DNA from: Pseudobutyrivibrio sp. UBA1225
GTDB lineage: Bacteria; Bacillota; Clostridia; Lachnospirales; Lachnospiraceae
Direction of reading: 5' to 3'
Length of the DNA: 11,930 nucleotides
Assembly: GCA_002309345.1 (NCBI GenBank)
Contig: DBWZ01000072.1
Coordinates: 1 to 11,930 of the forward strand
In this document: positions 7,654 to 11,930 of the stretch, piece by piece
How positions within the stretch are numbered: position 1 is the first letter of the stretch
Layout: every line of letters starts with the position of its first letter
Program-made: the position numbers and the translations under genes
The notes under the pieces: generated by a model
Databases searched by the model: none
Seen by the model: the letters and a program-made list of their open reading frames with translations, nothing else
What the model was told of the DNA's origin: nothing

Positions 7654-7917
7654 ATGAGAATATGGTTTAAGGTTTGGAAGGACAACCACATGCTTAACGA
7701 TATGGTTGTGGAAGATAACACAGATGAAACGCGCACTCACAAAATATTCAACGCCGTGGACAAAGCAAGTTATGAATTTGATACTAGCAAGCCAGTTTGG
7801 CTAGACTCTACCATCCGCGAATTCAAGCGCCATGGCAAGGCAAGATTCACTCAGGATAATTTTGTGGATTCGATAGATTTTGATTTTTTAGAAATTCATA
7901 TAATAGAAGAAGACTGA
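7654..7917 (+). CDS. Conserved-looking hypothetical protein, 87 residues, acidic
   Basis: I do not recognise this protein's family. It is a small soluble protein with no signal peptide and no membrane segment. It alternates hydrophobic/aromatic strands (MRIWFKVWKDN, FDFLEIHII) with charged stretches and ends in an acidic tail (EED), suggesting one compact alpha/beta domain. The gene is believable because GGAG (7643-7646) sits 7 nt before the ATG, codon use resembles its neighbours, and a strong terminator starts right at its stop codon. It is the third gene after pfkA and the methyltransferase, 69 nt from the latter, and is probably co-transcribed with them unless the weak stem-loop between them stops the transcript. 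No function can be claimed. Confidence 0.75.
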   Translation: MRIWFKVWKDNHMLNDMVVEDNTDETRTHKIFNAVDKASYEFDTSKPVWLDSTIREFKRHGKARFTQDNFVDSIDFDFLEIHIIEED

Positions 7918-7937
7918 TTTTACTTCAGTCTTTTTTT
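7910..7937 (+). terminator. Intrinsic terminator of the pfkA operon
   Basis: AAGACTGA (7910-7917) pairs perfectly with TCAGTCTT (7925-7932) around a 7-nt loop. Seven T residues (7931-7937) follow. The stop codon TGA (7915-7917) of the 87-residue protein is part of the stem, so the gene and its terminator are packed together with no spacer. Confidence 0.85.
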
Positions 7938-7957
7938 GATACAAATAAATATTTATC

Positions 7958-7991
7958 TTTAGAATGTCTTCAATATTTTTTAGAAAGTCTT
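7958..7991 (+). promoter_or_regulatory. Phased direct repeats upstream of the alarmone synthetase promoter
   Basis: TTTAGAATGTCTT (7958-7970) recurs as TTTAGAAAGTCTT (7979-7991), 12 of 13 bases identical and exactly 21 bp apart, or two helical turns. The second copy ends just upstream of where the -35 element should be. The layout is that of a tandem activator site on one DNA face. No regulator is encoded nearby. Confidence 0.4.
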
Positions 7992-8013
7992 AATAAAATT
8001 CTCCACTAAAGTA

Positions 8014-8022
8014 TGCTAAAAT
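8014..8022 (+). promoter_or_regulatory. Extended -10 promoter of the alarmone synthetase gene
   Basis: TGCTAAAAT (8014-8022) is an extended -10 element. No good -35 is present at 16-18 nt spacing (TAAAAT at 7994-7999 is a poor match), which suggests dependence on an activator. Transcription would start near 8029 and give a leader of about 65 nt. The leader contains two small potential hairpins: GCGG/CCGC (8041-8044 with 8053-8056) and CATAT/ATATG (8061-8065 with 8073-8077). The second ends just before the ribosome site. Confidence 0.5.
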
Positions 8023-8093
8023 AGAAGAGCAGGTTGAAAAGCGGATGGGGTACCGCAATTCATATGCGAATAATATGTGGGAGGTGATTCAGT

Positions 8094-8813
8094 TTGGACA
8101 TGGGTATGTTTCCAGATGATGGGGTTAATTCTTGGAATACAGTCATGCTGTTGTATGAATCAGCTATTAAGAAATTCCGTACCAAGGTTGAGATTTTAAA
8201 TGACGAGTTTCAGCAGGTACATCAATATAATCCAATTGAATACATCAAAACTAGAGTTAAAACGCCAGAGAGCATCGTTAAAAAGCTCAAGAAAAACGGA
8301 TACGAGGTTTCTATTCCGAGCATGATTGAGCACTGTAATGATATCGCTGGTGTTAGGATAGTTTGTTCATTTACATCGGATATTTATCAGATTGCCGAGA
8401 TGATTGGCCGACAGACTGATGTCACGGTTGTATCTATCAAGGATTACATCCAAAATCCTAAGGTTTCCGGCTACAAGAGTTATCACATGCTTGTGACAAT
8501 TCCAATCTATCTTTCCGACAAAACAGTAGACACCAAGGTTGAGATTCAAATCCGTACTATCGGCATGGATTTCTGGGCAAGCTTGGAGCACAAAATCTAC
8601 TACAAGTTTGAAGGAAATGCGCCGGATTACATCAGCCGCGATTTGAGAGAGTGTTCTGAAATCGTATCAATGATGGATACCAAGATGTTGCAGCTTAACA
8701 ACGCGATTATGCAAACCAAACTTGAGGAAGAGGAAAAGCAGCGTGAGGAAAAGCGCCACATCAATGGATGGCAGGGCACAGTTGTTGAAGGAAATACACA
8801 GTATACGAATTAG
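8094..8813 (+). CDS. relQ: Small alarmone synthetase, RelQ-like (GTP pyrophosphokinase)
   Basis: Single-domain RelA/SpoT-type synthetase that transfers pyrophosphate from ATP to GTP or GDP to make (p)ppGpp, the stringent-response alarmone. Synthetase motifs are KTRVKTPESIVKKL (52-65), NDIAGVRIVC (82-91, with Mg-binding D83), DYIQNPKVSGYKSYH (117-131) and VEIQIRT (149-155, with catalytic E150), followed by MDFWASLEHK. No hydrolase (HD), TGS or ACT domain is present, and the 239 residues compare with ~210 for B. subtilis RelQ. The C-terminus is a charged helix rich in E, K and R. The start is TTG 8094: GGAGG (8080-8084) lies 9 nt before it, whereas ATG 8100 would be 15 nt away. The gene stands alone between a terminator and another promoter. 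RelQ is chosen over RelP on motif pattern, not on a tree. Confidence 0.88.
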   Translation: MDMGMFPDDGVNSWNTVMLLYESAIKKFRTKVEILNDEFQQVHQYNPIEYIKTRVKTPESIVKKLKKNGYEVSIPSMIEHCNDIAGVRIVCSFTSDIYQIAEMIGRQTDVTVVSIKDYIQNPKVSGYKSYHMLVTIPIYLSDKTVDTKVEIQIRTIGMDFWASLEHKIYYKFEGNAPDYISRDLRECSEIVSMMDTKMLQLNNAIMQTKLEEEEKQREEKRHINGWQGTVVEGNTQYTN

Positions 8814-8836
8814 ATTTTTTACTTAAATAAAAAGTG

Positions 8837-8865
8837 TTGAGTATTAAGGCGCAATAGTATAGAAT
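8837..8865 (+). promoter_or_regulatory. Promoter of the small membrane protein-lgt pair
   Basis: TTGAGT (8837-8842), a 17-nt spacer and TAGAAT (8860-8865) make a good vegetative promoter with a start near 8872. A 5-bp stem GTGTA/TACAC (8876-8880 with 8885-8889, loop TTTA) would lie at the very 5' end of the transcript. It could stabilise the RNA or be an operator half-site pair. Confidence 0.6.
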
Positions 8866-8914
8866 ACTAGGGTAAGTGTATTTATACACAAAATAATATT
8901 ATTGGAGGTATGTT

Positions 8915-9163
8915 ATGGGTATAGCATCATTGGTATTAGGTATTATTGCGATTGTAATTGGTATTGTTTCTGCAGGTCTTTTCGGTTGGCTTGGAGCAAT
9001 CCTTGCAATTATTGGTATCATTTTAGGTGCAGTAGGAAGAAAGAATCCTGAAAAGAGCGGTATTTCAACAGCCGGTTTAGTTTGTTCAATCATTGGTTTA
9101 ATCCTTTGCTTGATTTTCTACTTAGCATGTGCTGCATGTGTCGGTGGACTTGGCACACTTTAA
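8915..9163 (+). CDS. Small Gly/Ile-rich membrane protein, DUF4190-like
   Basis: An 82-residue, highly hydrophobic protein with three likely membrane segments (about 3-22, 24-41 and 53-75). A short basic loop, GRKNPEKSG (about 41-49), joins the second and third. Its repeated G-I-I-x-G pattern and the AGLVCSIIGLIL segment resemble the small DUF4190-type membrane proteins common in Gram-positives; this is a resemblance by eye. Two cysteines near the C-terminus (CAAC) follow the last segment. Function is unknown. GGAGG (8904-8908) lies 6 nt before ATG 8915, so expression is probably strong. It is followed after 21 nt by lgt, which has no good ribosome site of its own, so the two are likely co-transcribed. 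Confidence 0.75.
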   Translation: MGIASLVLGIIAIVIGIVSAGLFGWLGAILAIIGIILGAVGRKNPEKSGISTAGLVCSIIGLILCLIFYLACAACVGGLGTL

Positions 9164-9184
9164 TCAGCATTGTAGTGTAAAGTC

Positions 9185-9952
9185 ATGCATTTATATTTAG
9201 ATTTTTTTGGGAGAAAAATAGCTTCTTACGGAACAATGATAGTTATCGGTGGATTAATTGCTAATATAATTGCCGTTGCTATTTTAAAAAAGAAAAAGAT
9301 GGATATAAACGACTTTATAATTCTTGAATCTTTTGGATTACTTGGAGCCTTCATAGGGGCAAAGTTACTTTATATTTTAGTTTCAGCAAATGACATTCAG
9401 TGGTCTAGAATTACTGAGTGGTCTTATCTGAAGTCTATTATGCAAGGTGGCTTTGTCTTCTATGGAGGCTTTATTGGTGGGATTATAATGTCGTTTATTG
9501 CTTGTAGAATTTTCAAAATAAACTTTTTAAGTTATGCAAATGAGGTAGTTTTTTTGATACCTCTCGCGCATGCCTTTGGCAGAGTCGGATGTTTTATGGC
9601 CGGCTGCTGCTACGGAATACCTTATGATGGCCCGTTTTCGGTTGTATTTCCAGAAAATTCTTTTGCGATTCATGGAGCGAAATTATTTCCTGTTCAGCTT
9701 TTTGAGGCAGTAGGATTAGTTTTTGTTTCTATAATTCTCCTACTATCAAAGAAAGTTTTGCATAACAAATATCAGATTGAGTTATATTTTATTATTTATG
9801 GCTGTTTGCGATTTGTAACTGAAGCATACAGATATGATGCGGCTAGAGGAGTCTTTTGGGGATTATCTACGTCCCGTTGGATAAGCATCCTTATGATTAT
9901 TATAGGATTAACATTTATAATTAGAAAAAATCCATTCCATTGTACGAAATAG
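9185..9952 (+). CDS. lgt: Prolipoprotein diacylglyceryl transferase (Lgt family), atypical
   Basis: Integral membrane enzyme that moves a diacylglyceryl group from phosphatidylglycerol to the lipobox cysteine of prolipoproteins, the first step of lipoprotein maturation. It has about seven membrane segments. The Lgt signature region is HAFGRVGCFMAGCCYGIP (129-146; R133), and a C-terminal LRFVTEAYR (208-216; R209, E213, R216) matches the conserved RFxxExxR. In the GGFVFYGG loop (88-95) Tyr93 stands where E. coli has the important His103; Tyr occurs here in some other Firmicutes. The usual LSxxQ segment reads LSTSRW. Length 255 is within range. Start ATG 9185 gives the expected LYLDFFGRKIASYG N-terminus, but no clear ribosome site precedes it. 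The gene is richer in AT (many ATA, TTA and TTT codons) than dnaE or pfkA. It may be a divergent second Lgt. Confidence 0.85.
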   Translation: MHLYLDFFGRKIASYGTMIVIGGLIANIIAVAILKKKKMDINDFIILESFGLLGAFIGAKLLYILVSANDIQWSRITEWSYLKSIMQGGFVFYGGFIGGIIMSFIACRIFKINFLSYANEVVFLIPLAHAFGRVGCFMAGCCYGIPYDGPFSVVFPENSFAIHGAKLFPVQLFEAVGLVFVSIILLLSKKVLHNKYQIELYFIIYGCLRFVTEAYRYDAARGVFWGLSTSRWISILMIIIGLTFIIRKNPFHCTK

Positions 9953-9977
9953 AACAATTGCCCTCGTATCTTTATAT

Positions 9978-10005
9978 TTGAAAAATTTTTAATGTATTAT
10001 ACAAT
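9978..10005 (+). promoter_or_regulatory. Promoter of uppP
   Basis: TTGAAA (9978-9983), a 16-nt spacer and TACAAT (10000-10005) form a vegetative promoter with a start near 10012. The ~40-nt leader carries AAGGAG (10039-10044), 7 nt before the ATG. CTCG (10022-10025) could pair with CGAG (10046-10049) across the ribosome site, too weakly to claim regulation. Confidence 0.65.
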
Positions 10006-10051
10006 TGAATAGAGAGATTTCCTCGAAAACGACATAGTAAGGAGACGAGAA

Positions 10052-10912
10052 ATGTTAGAAATTTTAAAAGCGATTTTGTTTGGTATTGTGGAAGGTATTA
10101 CTGAGTGGCTTCCAATTAGTAGTACGGGACACATGATTCTATTAGATGAGCTTGTAAAGCTCGATGTATCTGAAGATTTTTACAGTATGTTTCAGGTGGT
10201 GATTCAGCTGGGAGCAATACTTGCCGTTGTAATCATTTTCTGGAATAAGATTTGGCCATTTGGTAAGAAGAACAATCAAGCACCCCTTAGCGAAAATGGA
10301 ATTGGTGCATGGATTAAAAAGGATATTTTTGTTCTTTGGTTCCACATCCTTGTGTCTTGCGTGCCAGCTGCAATAGTAGGCGTTCTGTGGGACGATTTAT
10401 TTGAAGAGTTATTCTACAATCCAGTGTGTGTAGCAATAGCGCTTATTGCATTTGGTGTGGCATTCATAATAGTAGAAACGGCTAAATCTGGGCAGAATTC
10501 TAAGATTAATTCTGTGGCAGATATTACATATACAACTGCCTTGTTAATAGGCATATTCCAGCTTATAGCAGCTGTTTTCCCTGGCACATCACGCTCAGGC
10601 GCAACTATCGTTGGTGCCCTTATAATCGGCGTAGCACGTACAGTTGCAGCAGAGTATACATTCTATTTGGCGATTCCAGTTATGCTTGGGGCTAGCCTAC
10701 TTAAGCTTGTGAAATTTGGTTTAGATTTTACATCTACGGAAGCTATCATACTTCTAGTAGGTATGGTTGTTGCGTTTGCAGTATCAATGTTTGTAATCAA
10801 ATTCCTTATGGATTATATCAAGAAGCACGACTTTAAGGTCTTTGGATGGTACAGAATTGTCCTTGGAATAATAGTGCTTGCAGCAGGATTTATGGGATTC
10901 ATTGGAAAATAG
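10052..10912 (+). CDS. uppP: Undecaprenyl-diphosphatase UppP (BacA)
   Basis: Membrane phosphatase that converts undecaprenyl diphosphate to undecaprenyl phosphate. It recycles the lipid carrier for peptidoglycan and other envelope polymers, and confers bacitracin tolerance when abundant. The BacA active-site motifs are both present: GIVEGITEWLPISSTGH (11-27; E14, E18, S24, H27) and FPGTSRSGAT (176-185; R181). Seven or eight hydrophobic segments are visible, with a hydrophilic loop at about 68-90. Length 286 is normal for the family. The gene has its own promoter and a strong ribosome site, and is followed by a GC-rich stem-loop, so it looks monocistronic. It neighbours lgt but is probably transcribed separately. 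Confidence 0.96.
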   Translation: MLEILKAILFGIVEGITEWLPISSTGHMILLDELVKLDVSEDFYSMFQVVIQLGAILAVVIIFWNKIWPFGKKNNQAPLSENGIGAWIKKDIFVLWFHILVSCVPAAIVGVLWDDLFEELFYNPVCVAIALIAFGVAFIIVETAKSGQNSKINSVADITYTTALLIGIFQLIAAVFPGTSRSGATIVGALIIGVARTVAAEYTFYLAIPVMLGASLLKLVKFGLDFTSTEAIILLVGMVVAFAVSMFVIKFLMDYIKKHDFKVFGWYRIVLGIIVLAAGFMGFIGK

Positions 10913-10924
10913 AGCAGAAGTAGA

Positions 10925-10952
10925 AAACACCACCGCATATACGGTGGTGTTT
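10925..10952. terminator. Stem-loop terminator between uppP and tRNA-Thr, possibly bidirectional
   Basis: AAACACCACCG (10925-10935) pairs perfectly over 11 bp with CGGTGGTGTTT (10942-10952) around a 6-nt loop. The T-run is short on each strand: TTT then GTGT on plus, TTTT on minus from 10927-10924. It sits between convergent units, uppP (plus) and tRNA-Thr (minus), and could serve both. The minus strand also has a U-rich run just past the tRNA (11012-11004). Confidence 0.7.
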
Positions 10953-11014
10953 GTGTACTTTTGCAGTTTACATAGATGCTTTATTATGATAAAGTGAAGA
11001 GCGAAAAAATAAAG

Positions 11015-11085
<71 letters not shown>

Positions 11086-11086
<1 letters not shown>

Positions 11087-11104
11087 TTGCTGTCAATCAG
11101 CAAG
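11086..11104 (-). repeat. 7-bp inverted repeat in the tRNA-Thr 5' leader
   Basis: CTTGCTG (11086-11092) and CAGCAAG (11098-11104) are perfect inverted repeats around a 5-nt loop. On the minus strand most of this is the pre-tRNA leader, ending on the first base of the mature tRNA. It may form a small leader hairpin next to the RNase P cleavage site. Function unproven. Confidence 0.4.
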
Positions 11105-11108
11105 AAAA

Positions 11109-11137
11109 AGCATATCAAAGATGGCCTATGCTGTCAA
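11109..11137 (-). promoter_or_regulatory. Promoter of tRNA-Thr
   Basis: On the minus strand, consensus TTGACA (11137-11132) is followed by a 17-nt spacer and TATGCT (11114-11109). Transcription would start near 11102, about 16 nt before the mature tRNA 5' end. The strong -35 suits a stable RNA gene. Confidence 0.7.
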
Positions 11138-11148
11138 GGGTGATGGGA

Positions 11149-11177
11149 CTAGATTTCTATTTTTCATTAGAAACTAG
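11149..11177. repeat. Inverted repeat between the divergent tRNA-Thr and transglycosylase genes
   Basis: CTAG-A-TTTCTA (11149-11159) pairs with TAGAAA-CTAG (11168-11177): 10 bp with one bulged A and an 8-nt loop. No T-run follows on either strand, so it is not a terminator. It lies 12 bp upstream of the tRNA -35 and about 45 bp upstream of the plus-strand gene, where an operator could sit. I see no convincing plus-strand promoter between here and 11223. Confidence 0.35.
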
Positions 11178-11222
11178 AAACAGTGATTAACCAATATTTT
11201 CAGAGGGGAAAAGGGTTAAATT

Positions 11223-11909
11223 ATGAAGATTTCGGTATTGTCGTCAGGTACAGGTGTTACCTACGAGGAAGTTATCGAAAGCATCAAGAAATTCGAGGAG
11301 AAACAGGTCTCCAAATCTGTTTCCAACAGCAGTGCTTTTGAAAAGGCTTTAAATACCAAAACCGTTTCTGAGAACACTTCAACTGCCACATCTTACAAGG
11401 ATATTTTCATTGAGGCTAGTGAAAAATACGGTGTCAGTTATGATTTGTTGACGGCTATGGCTCAGCAAGAGTCTGGTTTCAACAAAGATGCAGTCAGCCG
11501 ATCTGGCGCTATGGGCATTATGCAAATCATGCCTGAAACCGCTGCAGAGCTCGGTCTTGAGCATCCTTTTGACGCCTATGACAATATCATGGCTGGAGCA
11601 AATTACATTTCTCAAAAGCTCAAGCAATATGATGGCAATCTTGAAAAGGCTCTTGCAGCATACAATGCAGGCAGTAGCGTGGTTGATCAGTATGATGGTG
11701 TTCCACCTTACGGTGAGACAATGAGCTATGTAAAAAACATCAAGGCAATTATGTCCCGTGGGGCAGATGTTCCTTATGCCAATTACATATCACGTACAGC
11801 TTCCAAAGAAGAAGTGGAGGCAGATTTAAAGAAGCTTCTATCAGAGCTTCCTGAGACGGAAGAATACGCCGTCTTGAAAAATACATTATCGGAGATGAAT
11901 TATCTATGA
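11223..11909 (+). CDS. Lytic transglycosylase (SLT/LysM-less, no signal peptide)
   Basis: Contains an SLT-type lysozyme-like domain that cleaves the MurNAc-GlcNAc bond of peptidoglycan with anhydro-ring formation. The domain spans about 58-180. AMAQQESGFN (78-87) carries catalytic E83, followed by GAMGIMQIMPETA (96-108), the AYNAG motif (146-150) and ETMSYVKNI (165-173). Residues 1-57 are Ser/Thr/Lys-rich and low in complexity, and 190-228 form a charged helical tail. There is no signal peptide or membrane segment. An in-frame TAA at 11217-11219 rules out an N-terminal extension, so export, if any, is non-classical. AAGGG (11211-11215) is 7 nt before the ATG. Its stop overlaps the next start (ATGA), so the two genes are translationally coupled. 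Confidence 0.85.
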   Translation: MKISVLSSGTGVTYEEVIESIKKFEEKQVSKSVSNSSAFEKALNTKTVSENTSTATSYKDIFIEASEKYGVSYDLLTAMAQQESGFNKDAVSRSGAMGIMQIMPETAAELGLEHPFDAYDNIMAGANYISQKLKQYDGNLEKALAAYNAGSSVVDQYDGVPPYGETMSYVKNIKAIMSRGADVPYANYISRTASKEEVEADLKKLLSELPETEEYAVLKNTLSEMNYL

Positions 11910-11930
11910 AAACCCCATTTGTTACAAAAG
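11906..11930 (+). CDS. Start of a gene cut by the window edge, possibly diaminopimelate decarboxylase
   Basis: Only eight codons are visible (MKTPFVTK), reading off the right edge. The ATG overlaps the TGA of the transglycosylase gene by 4 nt, and GGAG (11891-11894) lies 11 nt upstream, so a coupled gene is likely. Clostridial LysA proteins often begin with a very similar M-K-x-P-F-V-T-K stretch. LysA is therefore my first guess, but eight residues are too few to be sure. Confidence 0.4.

Noticed and set aside
8029..8093. A riboswitch in the leader of the alarmone synthetase gene
   Set aside because: Only two short 4-5 bp stems can be formed, and the sequence does not match a riboswitch class I know.

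Overview
The window comes from a low-GC Gram-positive bacterium, most likely a member of the Clostridia and plausibly Lachnospiraceae (Butyrivibrio/Pseudobutyrivibrio-like). The lineage is my inference. It rests on AT-rich intergenic DNA, strong AGGAGG-type ribosome sites, TTGA-N17-TAAAAT promoters, a tRNA gene without encoded CCA, and the protein families present. All the genes look like chromosomal housekeeping functions. I see no IS element, integrase, CRISPR array, phage gene or toxin-antitoxin pair, and no clear undescribed multi-gene system.

Layout, left to right. (1) 1-224: a non-coding lead with a very G-rich tract (putative G-quadruplex, 116-141) just upstream of a good promoter. (2) 225-2033: oligoendopeptidase F. 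(3) 2034-2196: an intergenic region with an ~83-nt imperfect hairpin. (4) 2197-5703: DNA polymerase III alpha subunit DnaE, with an intact-looking PHP metal site and an internal clamp-binding motif. (5) 5724-7937: a promoter, 6-phosphofructokinase, an overlapping SpoU-family RNA 2'-O-methyltransferase and an 87-residue acidic protein of unknown function, closed by a clear intrinsic terminator. (6) 7958-8813: a small alarmone synthetase (RelQ-like) behind an extended -10 promoter and two direct repeats 21 bp apart. (7) 8837-9952: a promoter, an 82-residue membrane protein and an Lgt-type prolipoprotein diacylglyceryl transferase. (8) 9978-10912: a promoter and undecaprenyl-diphosphatase UppP. 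(9) 10925-11137: a stem-loop that could act on both strands, then tRNA-Thr(GGT) on the minus strand with its own promoter. (10) 11223-11930: a lytic transglycosylase-domain protein with no signal peptide, overlapping by 4 nt (ATGA) the start of a gene cut by the window edge.

The envelope genes (lgt, uppP, transglycosylase) act on lipoprotein maturation, recycling of the undecaprenyl carrier and peptidoglycan cleavage. DnaE, the RNA methyltransferase and tRNA-Thr belong to replication and translation. PfkA and the alarmone synthetase link to central metabolism and starvation signalling. Apart from the pfkA group and the two overlapping or closely spaced pairs, the genes appear to be independent short transcription units.

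The parts most worth a second look are non-coding: the pepF-dnaE hairpin, the phased repeats upstream of the alarmone synthetase, and the G-rich block upstream of pepF. Among the proteins, the N-to-L change beside the PFK catalytic Asp, the atypical Lgt and the leaderless transglycosylase stand out.
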